A stretch of DNA of 64,000 bases from Megaustenia siamemsis (GCA_032433765.1 JAVIAB010000049.1:23556147-23620146), one strand, 5' to 3'; shown: positions 1 through 11,175, counted from the first letter of the stretch. The notes: generated by a model from the sequence alone, not told the origin. Numbers and translations: made by a program.

Positions 1-144
1 GCAAAAGTCGACCAAAATAACAAGTTACAACTTTTAACTAAAAGTACTTCTCATCTATAAGAGTTCCGGTGCCAAGATGGTGGGAAAACAGTTTGTCAGG
101 ATTTGGTTTGGAGGCTGATCAATTTCAGCTGTCTATTGTAGATT

Positions 145-708
145 TAAATATTTGGGAACATTGTTACCTCAGATGGTAGCTGTACAAAAGAGGTGAGATG
201 CGGAATAGCTCAGTCAAAAGCAGCTTACCAAAAAATGAGGAAGATACTGTGCAATCTATTTTTGACAATAGAAACATGAAAAAGAGTACTTAAATGTTAT
301 GTAGAGCCAGTCTTAACATATGGATGTGAATGATGGACAATAGGACAACAGACAAGAAAATCACTGGAGGCTGTACAAATGTGGTTTTACAGAAGAATGT
401 TGAGAATACCATGGACAGCTAAGAAGAGTAATGAAAATGTTCTGAAAGAGGCCAAAGCAAAAAGAGAGCTAATTTCCAATATTAGGAAGAAACAATCATC
501 ATTTTTTGGCCATGTAATGAGAAGTGAACAGCTGGAATATATTGTAACAACTGGGAAAATTGAGGGACGAAGAGATAGAGGGGGAGCAAAGAGAAAAGAT
601 ACCAGACAGCTTAAGAGAATGGCTTGGCAAAAGGTCAACAACAGAAATGATAAATAACTGTCGTGATCGAAAGTTGTGGAGAGAAATGATCACCTTCACC
701 AGCAGGCT

Positions 709-742
<34 letters not shown>
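145..742 (+). mobile_element. 5'-truncated LINE fragment (RT C-terminal region), copy 1
   Basis: The plus strand encodes the C-terminal tail of a non-LTR retrotransposon ORF2, with motifs such as MWFYRRMLRIPWT and FFGHVMR, damaged by stops and frameshifts. The same fragment occurs at 17052-17642, 32580-33120, 50337-51055 and 61385-61925. Several other copies end in a GATGATGA-type tail. This one ends in a run of about 32 G, which is probably a sequencing or assembly feature. Confidence 0.8.
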
Positions 743-743
<1 letters not shown>

Positions 744-944
744 ACGACGACACATTTTTTAAAAGTTGGTGACTTTTGTTTTTCATTATAAGAGATCATA
801 TCTCATGGAATCAAAATTTTGAAGAATTAGTGTTTTGATGCTGTAATTTCTACAATGGTATCGTAATCTAGAGTTCAGCTGGAAGAAGAAAAAAGATACC
901 ATAATCATATACACAATTTATACTCAAATTTATTCAATACTTAC

Positions 945-1146
945 GTTACATCCTCTTTTTTGTCTCCTCCCTCCATACCTCCATCTTTTCCAGAAGAATA
1001 AAATGACCTAGACCGATATTATTCTTTTTCAAGAACTCAATGCACTTCTTGCCGGTATCAATTGTATCCACTACAATATGGTCCAAACTCCCACATGCCG
1101 TGGAAATGGCTACATCGTACTGACTATCAATAGCTCCAAGGTCACC
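945..1146 (-). pseudogene. SMC4 exon 11, duplicate copy with a one-base deletion
   Basis: This is the same hinge exon as 17845-18047, with acceptor ATCTAG and donor GTAAGT kept. It is 202 nt instead of 203: one T is missing just before the donor (AGGATGTAAC against AGGATTGTAAC), which breaks the frame in the last codons. It lies downstream of exon 13 in gene order, where no hinge exon belongs. It is best read as part of the assembly duplicate. Confidence 0.88.
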
Positions 1147-1264
1147 CTAGATGGTATAATAAAAGTGTGATGTCATTTTTTTAAAATGTCCATGAAAGAT
1201 GAGGATAATTTTATATGGTTAAAGAAATATTAAATAAGCAATATTTAATCCGGTTTTCCAAAAT

Positions 1265-1420
1265 GGAGAATTATTTTCTCCGGCTTGGTATAGAACCTTG
1301 ATCAGAGGTTTAACAAGCCGCTATCGTAAAAACGATGTTGTTAATGAAACGTAGGTGTATCTTGGTCTACGCCCTATGGGCTTACGGCTCGAAAGGTCAA
1401 TAGATAGATAGATAGAATAT
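1265..1420 (+). repeat. SINE-like repeat with RTE-type tail (copy 1)
   Basis: A short non-coding unit ends in the motif CGCCCTATGGG, then CGGCTCGAAAGGTCAATAG and a GATA run. The same tail closes the RTE 3' fragments at 9420-9490, 13480-13535 and 42070-42128. Its body differs from those LINEs, so it may be a SINE that borrows the LINE tail. The duplicate lies at about 18175-18330. Confidence 0.55.
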
Positions 1421-1429
1421 TTAATCAAA

Positions 1430-1880
1430 ATGTCATCTCAATCATTCCACATGTGCTACCAATGCCAAACATGGGCACTAATGTTCAGACACAAAAGAAA
1501 ACTTGTTACCACAGAGGTGCGGTGTCCGAGAAAAGCGATTGGAGTAACTAGGAAAGACAGAATCAGAAATTACATTATAAGAGAAAGAGTAGGCATTGAG
1601 CCAATCATAAGCTACATACAGAAACAACAAATAAACTGGCTTGCCCATCTAGAAAGAATGCCGTATGATTCCTTACCATACAAAGTATATATTAAAAGAG
1701 GAGAACAGAAGGTAGGCCCACAGTAAGATGGACAGACAGCATCAAAGAAACGCTACAGCAACATCAATTGAAAATGACTGAGACTGCCAAAAGGATAAGA
1801 CCCAGAACTATGTATCCCCACTGACACCCGAATGGGTACAAGAGGAAATGAAGAAAGAAAAAGAAATAAGAAAGTAGGTC
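1430..1880 (+). mobile_element. LINE C-terminal fragment (copy 1)
   Basis: The frame at 1430-1726 encodes a LINE tail-type sequence (CYQCQTWALMFRHKRKL, then INWLAHLERMP). The pattern of a transcribed-complaint 'YGSETW' block followed by 'GHLxRM' is typical of the region after the RT domain. It is truncated at the 5' end and interrupted by stops downstream. The duplicate is at 18338-18790. Confidence 0.65.
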
Positions 1881-2004
1881 AGGAGATGTTAGATAAATAT
1901 AAGACCAAAGCAAAAAAATGTAAATTTGTATAAACTGAAGAAATGACACTTTTGCAACAGATATAAGGGGAGGTTAACACCAAGAGCAAAAAGGAGTTAA
2001 CAGA

Positions 2005-2405
2005 AGTCAACAAAAAGTGCAAACAAATATACTAATCTAGATATAGATGTAACAACGATATTCCAACAAAAAGTGCAAACAAATATACTAATCTAGACAT
2101 AGATGTAACAACGATATTCCAACAAAAAGTGCAAACAAATATACTAATCTAGACATAGATGTAACAACGATATTCCAACAAAAAGTGCAAACAAATATAC
2201 TAATCTAGACATAGATGTAACAACAATATTCCAACAAAAAAGTGCAAACAAATATACTAATCTAGACATAGATGTAACAACGATATTCCAACAAAAAGTG
2301 CAAACAAATATACTAATCTAGACATAGATGTAACAACGATATTCCAACAAAAGTGCAAACAAATATACTAATCTAGACATAGATGTAACAACAATATTCC
2401 AACAA
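2005..2405. repeat. 56-bp minisatellite, about 7 units (copy 1)
   Basis: Units read roughly AACAAAAAGTGCAAACAAAT then ATACTAATCTAGACATAGAT and GTAACAACGATATTCC. They are nearly identical. The array lies inside the intron between SMC4 exons 10 and 11 and is not next to a splice site. The duplicate is at 18912-19318. Confidence 0.95.
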
Positions 2406-2559
2406 AAAACACAAGGTTGGTTAGTTCCAGCCAACACAAATAACTTATGCTCATTTAATGTTCTTTCAATGGCAGACGATAAAGAGTAGTTGACAAGAAA
2501 AAAGAAGAAAAAGATTTGGCTTCAACTAAAAGTCATGAATTTACAGAACATAAGATTTG

Positions 2560-3255
2560 ATTCATAATAAACAACATTGCTGTTGTCACTAGAAACATAA
2601 GATTTAATCTATTTCAATAAATAATCTCGCAGCTGTCACTAGAAAACATAGATTTGATTATTTTCAATGAATAATCTCGCAGCTGTCACTAGAAAACATA
2701 GATTTGATTTATTTCAATAAATAATCTCACTGCTGTCACAAGAAAACATAGATTTGATTTATTTCAATAAATAATCTCGCTGCTGTCACTAGAAAACATA
2801 GATTTGATTTATTTCAATAAATAATCTCGCTGCTGTCACTAGAAAACATAGATTTGATTATTTCAATAAATAATCTCGCTGCTGTCACAAGAAAACATAG
2901 ATTTGATTATTTCAATAAATACTCGCTGCTGTCACTAGAAAACATAGATTTGATTTATTTCAATAAATAATCTCGCTGCTGTCACTAGAAAACATAGATT
3001 TGATTTATTTCAATAAATAATCTCGCTGCTGTCACTAGAAACATAGATTTGATTTATTTCAATAATAATCTTGCTGCTGTCACTAGAAAATGTAGATTTG
3101 ATTTATTTCAATAAATATTCTTGCTGCTGTAACTAGAAAACGTAGATTTGATTTATTTCAATAAATAATCTTGCTGCTGTCACTAGAAAATGTAGATTTG
3201 ATTTTTCAATAAATAATCTTGCTGCTGTCACTAGAAAACGTAGATTTGATTTATA
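2560..3255. repeat. 60-bp minisatellite, about 12 units (copy 1)
   Basis: The unit contains GCTGTCACTAGAAAACATAG and ATTTGATTTATTTCAATAAA. This copy shows many one- or two-base losses relative to 19495-20180, where the units are almost perfect. That excess of deletions supports lower base quality in copy 1. Confidence 0.95.
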
Positions 3256-3426
3256 TAACCAACAATTTAGTTGAGAATTTTGTCAGCTGCTAGGTAGGAA
3301 AAAAGAGATGATACCAGGCACTGTGATAGAGATTGTGGAAGGACACGATCACCTACGCAAACTGGTATGGCACATGATGATTTAAAAAAAAAATTGAAAC
3401 AAAATAAAAATAAATCATAAACTAAC

Positions 3427-3558
3427 CAGACGGCCATAGATCCCAGGAAGAGCCCCTTTCTTCTTCTCAGCCATTAGAGAGTCCAAGACTCGATTCTGAC
3501 TTTTGGTTGCTGCCATCGAGCTTTTGATTTCCTCCACTTTAGCACGCAGTTTATTACG
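3427..3558 (-). pseudogene. SMC4 exon 10, duplicate copy with an intact reading frame
   Basis: This 132-nt exon reads RNKLRAKVEEIKSSM ... EKKKGALPGIYGRL, the end of the ascending coil and the first hinge strand. Acceptor CTTCAG and donor GTTAGT are both present. Unlike the in-order copy at 20353-20483 it has the full GGG before ATCTATGG, so its frame is intact. It is out of order in the gene and is treated as an assembly duplicate, but it probably shows the true sequence of exon 10. Confidence 0.85.
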
Positions 3559-3599
3559 CTGAAGATAAAAATATGACATATTTCATTTACGGTTTTCCT

Positions 3600-4430
3600 A
3601 CTATTTTGTTGTTTTAAGAATGTTTATTATGGAACATTAATGGAAAGATAATCATAACCTAAAATATGCTGATGATACTGTTCTACTAGCAGAAAATCCT
3701 AAAACCTACAACAATTGCTTAATGTGATAACATAACCAAAAAATATGGACTAGATATGAATATCAAAAAGACTAAAACTATGATCAAAACAAGAAATTCT
3801 CAAGACCTACAATTAAATATCACAGTTGACTGGATACAGTCCAGAGCTACAACTACCTGGACATACTATAACCAATGATGGAAAATGTAAATTGAAATAA
3901 ACAAAAGAATAGGCATGGCAAAAGTGATTTTAATGCCATGAAAATATACTAACATCAAAAACAATATCAGCAGGGCTGAAACTAAGAATAGCAAAATGTT
4001 ACATCTTCTCAATATTCCTGTATGGTGCAGAAACATGGACATTAGACAAGAAAACATAACAGAAAATTGAAGCCTTTGAAATGTGGATTTATAGAAGAAT
4101 AGGTAGAATGGATGGAAAGAAAAGATAACAAATGATGAAGTTTTAAAACAACTGAAAATAAAAAGAGAACTACTAAATACAATTAAGACAAGACAAATGA
4201 AATTTTTGGGGCATGTTAAAAGACACAACCCTACTAAAAGTAATATTAGAAGGAAAATACAAGATAAAAGGCAGACCAAGACTAACATGGACGAGTAACA
4301 TCAAAAGATGGACATGTCAATCTATGACAGCCTGCACCATCAAAGCAAGAACAGAGTAGAATGGCGATCCATGGTAGCCAACCTTCGTTGCGGAAAACTC
4401 AATGATCATGATGATGAAAGAAATGTTTCC
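3600..4430 (+). mobile_element. LINE RT C-terminal fragment (copy 1)
   Basis: This starts within the RT domain (a degenerate ADDTVLLAENP-like motif) and runs through a YGAETWTLD block, MWIYRRIGRI and GHVKRHN to a C-terminal RGRPRLTWTSNIKRW, ending in a GATGATGA tail. Frameshifts are frequent. The duplicate at 20525-21385 is cleaner. Confidence 0.8.
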
Positions 4431-4439
4431 AAAATTTAA

Positions 4440-4798
4440 AAAAAAAATTGTTTGATTTTCTGTCAATCTCTTTGTTGTTTTCCAGCTTTCACATGCATAG
4501 GTACGGGTTGATACTACGTTATATTCTGTTAGGTTTTATTGCTTAGTATTTTTTGTTTCCATATTTTATCTAGGTTTTAAATTCACTTCTGCTTTTGCTA
4601 TCCTGTTTCTGATCTCTTTTGTGTTTCACCTTCTTGATCTATATAGCACCCATGGTATATATGATCTATATAGCACCCATGGTATATATATAGTGGTCTA
4701 CTCTTTCTTTGTTTCACTTTCTTGATCTATATAGCTACCATGATATATAGTGGTCTATTTTTTCTTTGTTTCACTTTCTTGATCTATATAGCTACCAT

Positions 4799-4877
<79 letters not shown>

Positions 4878-5880
4878 TATTATATTATAGTGGTCTAATC
4901 TTTCTTTGCTTCACCTTCTTGATCTATATAGCTACCATGGTATATATATATATAGTGGTCTACTCTTTCAATGCCTAGCAATTGAGATCATATTGCCCTT
5001 TAGAGTATTATTTGTCATTATTTTTGTTTTATCCTGTTTGTTGATTTCAAGTCCTATATTTCTCGCCATGGATGATAAGGTTATCTGTGATATTTTGCAT
5101 CTTGATACTCTGGAGAACATATCATCTGCAAAATGTAGATTCTAATTCTTGTTGCACAATTTATATCATTATTGCCTTGCAACATTTACTCATTATGTCA
5201 TCAATGGTAAATTCCAAATAGCAATGGTGATAGGGTTTACATCCCTATTTGACTCCTGTTTCTATCCGAAACCAATCACTCATTTCCTCCTCTGAGCCTA
5301 CTGCTCAAGTACAACCATCATATATGTCTTTTATAATGGTGAATTTTTGGTATCCCGTATGTTACCGGCCTCATTGTGAGGGACTTAAAGAATAGTGACA
5401 CTGTGGACCTTCCAGGCATGTCGTAAGAGGCGACTAAGGAGGTTGATCGATGTGCTTGACAAGCTGTCATTGTAAAAAGTATTGTTATGGAAACAGCGCC
5501 ATAGATTTTAGAAGCAGTGATCTCTGCAATATTGCCATTTTGGCATGCAAGGTTTTCTGTTTTTGAGATTGTAGTTCTGCCCTATGTGCCGTCTTCGGAT
5601 CGAAAGGACAATAGATAGATAGATAAATAGATGGAATTTTTGTGGTATTCCATCATTTTATAAAATGTCCATACGGACAATCTATGTATGCTGTCAAATG
5701 CCTTTTCAAAATCAATGAAATTACAGATTAATGGTTGTTGTTGTTTTTCCTGTATGTCTTCTAGTATTATCCTTAGAGTGAATATTTGGTCGAAACAGGC
5801 TTCTCCCGTTTCTGAATCCTGCTTGTTCTCAACTGAATCTACTTAATTTTCAACTGAAACTTCATCAATTCATTGAGTGC
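4440..5880 (-). mobile_element. LINE RT fragment on the minus strand (copy 1)
   Basis: This is the copy-1 equivalent of 21385-22805: a decayed RT domain read on the minus strand, split by a SINE-like insertion at about 5345-5626 and containing a TA tract at about 4800-4890. See the copy-2 entry for motifs. Confidence 0.65.
5345..5626 (+). mobile_element. SINE-like element with GATA tail (copy 1)
   Basis: A non-coding unit begins near TTACCGG, contains GCATGTCGTAAGAGGCGAC, and ends CGAAAGGACAATAGATAGAT. Other copies are at 22315-22590, 36280-36444 and 49025-49241. Its head resembles the 5' end of the RTE copy at 62185, and its tail resembles RTE 3' ends. Confidence 0.75.
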
Positions 5881-6425
5881 TGTCTCCGATTTGAAGGTTA
5901 CCATGGAGCACCATTCACTCTTTTACTTGCTTTGATGGTGCAGGTTGTCATAGGCTGATTTGTCCATCTTTTGATGTTACTCGTCAATGTTAGTCTTGGT
6001 CCGCTTCTTTTACCTTGTATTTTCCATTCTATGATTACTTTTAGTAGGCTGTTGTCTTTTAACATGCCCAAAATAATTGTCTTGTTTGAATTGTGTCTAG
6101 TAGTTTTCATTTTTAGCAGTTTTCTTTTCTTTCCATCCAATTCTTCTATAAATCCATATTTCAAGGTTTCAATTCTCTGTTCTGTTTTCTTGTCTAATGT
6201 CCATATTTCTGCACCATATAGAATTTTGAGAAGATATAAGATTTTGCTATTCTTAGTTTTAGCCCTGGTGTTATTTGTTTTGATGTTAGTATATTTTTTC
6301 ATGACATTAAAATTAATTTTTGACATACCTATTCTTTGTTTCATTCACTTTTACATTTTCCATCACTTTTTATAGAATGTCCCAGGTAGTGGTAGTAATG
6401 AACTGTCTCCAGGTCTGTTCCTTCA
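5880..6425 (-). mobile_element. LINE RT/C-terminal fragment, cut by the gap
   Basis: The minus strand encodes part of the region after the RT core (YHYLGHSIKSDGK, YGAEIWTLDKKTEQR, IEWKIQGKRSGPRL). It is the same element as 22806-23875 and is cut off at the N gap. Confidence 0.75.
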
Positions 6426-6525
6426 NNNNNNNNNNNNNNNNNNNNNNNNNNNNNNNNNNNNNNNNNNNNNNNNNNNNNNNNNNNNNNNNNNNNNNNNNNN
6501 NNNNNNNNNNNNNNNNNNNNNNNNN
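6426..6525. other. Assembly gap of 100 N
   Basis: There are exactly 100 N, the conventional scaffold placeholder, so the true size is unknown. Both sides are minus-strand LINE sequence. The left side ends exactly where the 1-6425 duplicate stops. Confidence 0.99.
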
Positions 6526-7345
6526 TGCCTGAACTTTTCACTTTGTTGTCTAATTCTTCTTGTATTTTGCTTTGCCAGCCAAACCTTTCCAAGATCTGTC
6601 TTTACATTAGTCATGGCTCTCTTCGCTTCTCTTCTTTCTTTGATGTATTTCCATGTGGTGTCTGAGATCCAAGCTCGTTTTTCCATTTCTTCAGTCCAGC
6701 ACTTGCTTCTGCTGCTGTCAAGTATTTTGGCTCTGTGAGTCCCACATTTCATTGATATCTAAGTCTATTTCACCAAGTGCTGGATAACAATTACTTAGCT
6801 CTATGTTAAACTTTTCCTTTATGGCTTATCTTTCAGTTTATGACTATCAATTTTATGTGTAATTGACCTCTTCTGTTGGTTTCTAAATTTTAATCTTATT
6901 TTCCCAATGCACAGGTTGTGGTCACTATTAACATCAGCACCTCTGTATGCTCTTACATCTATTAATGATGATCTGAATGTTGTTTAATACATAGGTGGTC
7001 AATTTGATTTGATGTTCTATCATCAGGAGATATCCATGTTGTTTTGTGGATATTTTTGTGTGGAAATAATGTCCCACCTATAACTAAATTTTCTATTAAA
7101 CATAATTCTATTAATCTTTCTCCATTCTGACTTGTTGTATTACAGCCTTCTCTCCCCATCACATGTTCCACTCCTGCGTTATCTTGTCCTACTTTGGCGT
7201 TGAAGTCTCCCATTACAATTAAAAGATCGTGTTTTGGTATTTTGTTTATAAGTTGTTGCAGTTGGTTATAAAAATCATCCTTAACTTCATCATCAGCTTC
7301 GTTAGTAGGCGCATAACATTGAATAATTGAAGTCTTCCATTTCTA
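6526..7345 (-). mobile_element. RTE-type LINE endonuclease and linker fragment
   Basis: The minus strand encodes the C-terminal half of an APE-type endonuclease: MGDFNAKVGQDNAG, then ATTWISPD-like and QIDHLCI motifs. A linker with WLAKQNTRRIRQQ follows. These are the standard endonuclease landmarks of RTE-clade LINEs (the 'craniofacial development protein 2-like' sequences). It is truncated near 7345 and runs into the gap before the RT. Confidence 0.75.
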
Positions 7346-7399
7346 GCATATTATCGCCATGTAATTAGATTTGTTAATATATCGTATATATAATTTTTG

Positions 7400-7500
7400 T
7401 GTTTGTTGTTCGTCCAGATGAAGGCCTACTTGGCCGAAACGTCGACTTTTGTTTCGTCCATTACCACGTAAAGCTGTCACCATACCACTTTTTTTCTTCC
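7400..7500 (+). ncRNA. Hammerhead-like motif, possibly from a Penelope-like element
   Basis: The sequence CAGATGA, then a GGCC/GGCC hairpin, then GAAAC resembles a hammerhead ribozyme core (CTGATGA-stem-GAAA). CGAAAC also pairs with a later GTTTCG just before GTC. A second, diverged copy is at 55570-55690. Hammerhead motifs are known in Penelope-like elements. Stem I is not evident and one core base is changed, so activity is doubtful. Confidence 0.35.
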
Positions 7501-7639
7501 TTTTTCTTTTAGTATCGCAGTACGTCAGTATATATGGCTACCTCATAGCGTTATTTGCTATGTTTTTTAGTTACAATGGGTTGTTTGATGTCAGCTGACA
7601 ACGAGGATATTTCTCTGGTCACATGCAAATATTTTTCGC

Positions 7640-7900
7640 ATCATATGAAATCGTGTGTCATGAAATGGAGGGGAAAAAAATGAGAGAGAAAAATCCAACA
7701 ATACAAACAGATCCAACACCCAGGGGTCACCGGAAGTGGTAACTAGTAAGGGTTACATGAAAGGAGAAAATGTTTGAACATGGCAAAATATCAAATTTCA
7801 AAGAATTTGTGTCAAAACACATTAAAATGCGGTAATTTTTACAACAGTATCGGAATCTAGGTTTAAGGTAGTAATTATTTTCACCTCAATGTAAACATCA
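7640..7900 (-). repeat. Interspersed repeat fragment (family IR1)
   Basis: In reverse orientation this matches the repeat at 32075-32590, including the CCCTAGATT-type terminal block and the segment around GTGACCC. It is non-coding, and its class (DNA element or SINE-like) is not determined. Confidence 0.5.
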
Positions 7901-7984
7901 TTCAAACATTGTACTCGCTGATTAATACACGTGCTTGGAAACAACTGCAATAAATAAACGGACACAAAAAAAAACACCAATCAG

Positions 7985-8290
7985 TGAATGATCTCTTTCT
8001 CTGCGATCAAGACTCAATCAGAGTAGGATTGCAGACTCTCTTATGAAGTCAGCTGTCTGTTGAGTGATTCGATTTCCCCATATAGTTTCCTCTCTCTCTC
8101 TGCGATCAAGGCTCAATCAGAGTAGGATTGCAGACTCTCTTATGAAGTCAGCTGTCTGTTTAAGTGATTCGATTGCCCCATATGTTTCTCTCTCTCTCTG
8201 CGATCAAGGCTCAATCAGAGTAGGATTGCAGACTCTCTTATGAAGTCAGCTGTCTGTTTAAGTGATTCGATTGCCCCATATAGTTTCTCT
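7985..8290. repeat. Three tandem copies of a roughly 104-bp unit
   Basis: Each unit contains GCGATCAAGACTCAATCAGA or a close variant, GCAGACTCTCTTATGAAGTC, and ends CCCCATATAGTTT or similar. The units differ by only a few bases, so the amplification is recent. It is non-coding. Confidence 0.9.
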
Positions 8291-8427
8291 TCCAGGGAGG
8301 TGGGTGTGGACCACATTGCTATTCTTGAATAATAAAGAGTCAATAAAAGAAATTACGTGGTTTTGTTCTCTGTCCACATTTGCCTTTCAACCTTACAGAA
8401 AATTAGTGCACTTTGGTTACTTCGGGA

Positions 8428-8476
8428 GCCGCGATAGCTCAGTGGTTAGTGAATTGGACTACAAAGGACAAGAGGT
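8428..8476 (+). mobile_element. 5' fragment of tRNA-derived SINE (family A)
   Basis: GGGAGCCGCGATAGCTCAGT plus GGTTAGTGAATTGGACTAC matches the head of the SINE copies at 12932 and 51153, including the box A TAGCTCAGTGG. It breaks off before box B and abuts an RTE fragment. Confidence 0.75.
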
Positions 8477-8486
8477 AAACTAAACA

Positions 8487-9490
8487 GGTATACTACAACG
8501 AATAAGGGTAGAAAGTATTTCAATGTAGGGTTTCTTAAAGAACAAGGAATAAAGATCAATTCGCAGTCACAAACAAATACCAAGTCCTCGAACAACTAGA
8601 AAATACAATAAATATAGAAGATCATTGGAAACAGGTAAAAGATATATGGAAAGAGACATGCGAAGAAACACTAGGGAAAAGAGAACGCCAGAATAAAGCA
8701 TGGATGACAGCAGAAACCCTGGACAAAATTAAAGAAAGAAAGAACAAGTAAGCAGACATAAATAAAAGCAAAATGAGAAGTAATAAAGCCAAGACACAGG
8801 AAGCTTACACAGAGGTGAACAAAGAAGTGAGAAGATGCATTAAAAGGGATAAGAGGAAATATATAGATGAACTAGCTAAAGAGGCAGAAGAAGCAGCAAA
8901 TAAAGGGAATATGAAAGAACTGTACAACAGCACAAAGAAATTAAGTGGAAAATACAAACAGATCAATGCCTTATTAAAGATAAGAAAGGAAATCTGCTTA
9001 GTAGTATAGGGAACAAATGGAGAGATGGAAGAGCACTTTGAAGAACATTTGATAGACCCGGCTCAAATAATCTTCCAGATATACTACCAGCAGAAGAAGA
9101 GTTACACGTTAACTGTGGGAAAACCAAGCAAAGAAGAAATAATGAAAGCCATCAAGCTATTAAAAAATGGTAAAGCCATATGTTGGACATGTGATGAGGA
9201 GAAATAATAACTGAATAACAAAGCAAGCCCTCATGTGGAAAAAACAGGTAAGAGGAAATGAGAGACACTGAGAAGAACTTTGATCAGAGAGGCAAGAGCA
9301 GCAGGAATCGGCTCCCTCAATGAGACAGAGTTGCTTGCACAGAGCAGAGACAAATGGAGAGATATGATAAAATATCTTTAGAAGGATTGAAAACTGCTAG
9401 AATAAAAATTAGATAAGAAATAGAGTATCTGGATCTATGCCCTATGGGCCAGCTACGGCTCGAAAGTTCAATAGATAGGTAGATAGATAG
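8487..9490 (+). mobile_element. RTE LINE with internal deletion
   Basis: Bases 8487-9184 match the RTE copy at 63228-63925 (linker and start of RT; NKSKMRSNKAKTQEAYTEV). At about 9180 the match jumps from GGTAAAGCCA straight to the C-terminal block GTTGGACATGTGATGA, which leads to REARAAGIGSLNE and the RTE tail ending in a GATA run. Most of the RT is therefore missing. The join shows that the frequent 3' fragments with REARAAGIGS belong to the same element as the endonuclease at 62330. Confidence 0.8.
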
Positions 9491-9564
9491 ATACATTGTA
9501 CTTTTTTGTATGATATTCTTATCAGAAGCCATTATCAAAAGCATTAACTTAACCCTAGATTGCG

Positions 9565-9655
9565 ATTCATATCTGTGGGATGATTACTCTGGCACGGGCG
9601 GTTGAGCAATTATGGATTTTAATTCGTTTGCAGTGATACCGGGGCCTTCCATAAC
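9565..9655 (+). repeat. Fragment of interspersed repeat (family IR2)
   Basis: The block with GGCACGGGCGGTTGAGCAAT and GGCCTTCCATAACCAA matches the 3' parts of the repeats at 55022-55361 and 55965-56280. Non-coding, class unknown. Confidence 0.6.
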
Positions 9656-9659
9656 CAAA

Positions 9660-10485
9660 ATAACCAAATCTGTGGAACTTACGTTTTCATGATACGTTAG
9701 TAAAATTACAACCATTTAAATCTCATATTTGCGCTCCAAAAATAGTATTTTCTTTGAACTTTTGCTACACAACTGTGTGTTTACCCAAAATGAGGCACGG
9801 GGGATTGGACACGGTAATCATTTCCTTGCTTACGGCAGATTTTTAGCTTAAAATCTGACAACATGGCCCCCTGGCTACCAGAGAAGTTACATTTTGTCTA
9901 TTCACACGGCGGCCATCCAGTGTCAGTTCAGCCTGTATATTCAGCTCCCTCAAAGTGCTGTTCAATGTCTGTCTTGTATCACAAAGGCTCCCTTGATATC
10001 TCACTGGCAGACAATGAGATTTCTCCCATCACGAGAGGAAACAAATTAATTTCTTTAAATTTATAAAACGGCACAGCAGCGTTCCCATGATGCTGTAGTA
10101 ACTTTTACGCAGAATAGTTTTCTTTGAAAAGAAAAAATCCAACATCAAAGGAAACAAATCTAACACTTAGGGGGTCACCATAAGCAGTAATCAGGAAGTG
10201 GCGTGTGTCTGTTTTTTTATTTCGTTTTTGCCTGCGGCTAACTGTCAAATTTTGGTAGTTTATAGATTGAGGGTGGTAATTTTTATGGCGGAATCATATC
10301 TAAGGTTAAATGGTACAGAGAATAGAAGAATGGAGAAAGACTTTGAACATCTCATAAAGTTGGAGTTACAGATGTTCTCAAGGAATCAACAGGGCAGCAA
10401 TCCCTACAGTTTTCCATTAGACATTTTAGCTCTGTTCAACCAGCGGTTCATATCATTTGAAAACACTACACCATTATAGAAGCCA
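9660..10485. other. Intron sequence without a recognised feature
   Basis: Short open frames occur here (for example at 10198-10479), but they have no motif, repeat or splice context I recognise. This is probably intron of SMC4, or old unrecognised repeats. Confidence 0.5.
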
Positions 10486-10489
10486 TCAA

Positions 10490-11050
10490 TTCTCATATCA
10501 TCCATGTCTCTAAACTAGTCCAAAGCCTGTTTCTATTCTAGTCCAAAACTCATGTCTTTAAACTAGTCCAAATCTCATGTCTTTAAACTAGTCCAAATCT
10601 CATGTCTTTAAACTAGTCAAAGTCTCATGTCTTTAAACTAGTCCAAAACCCATGTCTTTAAACTAGACCAAAACCTATGTCTTTAAACTAGTCCAAAACC
10701 CATGTCTCTAAACTAGTCCAAAACCCATGTCTATAAACTAGTCCAAAATCCATGTCCCTAAACTAGTCCAAAATCCATGTCTCTAAACTAGCGCAAAAAC
10801 CATTTGTTTAAACTAATCCAAATCCATGTCTCTAAACTAGCGTAAAAAACCATTTGTTTAAACTAGCGTAAAAACCCATTTGTTTAAACTAGTCCAAAAT
10901 CCATGTCTCTAAACTAGCATAAAGCCCATTTTAAAAAAAACACAAAAAAAAAACTAGTCCAAAACCCATATCGTTAAACTTGCGCAAAAACCATGTTTTA
11001 AACAAGCGCAAATCTCATGTCTCTAAACTAGTCCACAACCCATGTTGCTA
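10490..11050. repeat. Minisatellite of about 25 bp, near the exon 13 donor
   Basis: Roughly 22 units of the form AAACTAGTCCAAAACCCATG plus TCTCT, variable in sequence. The array ends about 125 nt downstream (in gene sense) of the SMC4 exon 13 donor. It does not contain that donor. A stray unit reappears at 11700-11715, beside a LINE fragment. Confidence 0.93.
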
Positions 11051-11175
11051 AACTAAGTGTATATTTTTTCTGTTCTTAAATTACATATAATATGATTAAT
11101 GGGCCAGACAACAAATGAAAACAGAACAACAAAATTTACATTTCTTGTTTTCATATCTATATAAAACATATGTAC

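Larger units (their letters stand above)
1..6425. repeat. Large duplicated segment, copy 1 (probable assembly duplicate)
   Basis: This stretch matches 16908-23393 throughout, in the same order and orientation: LINE fragment, SMC4 exon 11, LINE fragment, 56-bp array, 60-bp array, SMC4 exon 10, LINE fragments, TA tract, SINE-like repeat and LINE RT. It is 61 bp shorter than the other copy because of many one-base losses. The match is already running at base 1, so it continues off the left edge, and it stops exactly at the N gap. The protein order of SMC4 makes this copy redundant. I infer a haplotig or contig-end duplicate rather than a true tandem duplication. Confidence 0.9.

Noticed and set aside
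709..742. Poly-G tract as a G-quadruplex regulator
   Set aside because: It sits at the end of a dead LINE fragment, and its length differs between duplicate copies (about 32 and 30), which fits a low-quality homopolymer.
945..3558. A second SMC4 paralogue
   Set aside because: Only exons 10 and 11 recur, with their introns and repeats nearly identical, and the segment ends at a scaffold gap. An assembly duplicate fits better.
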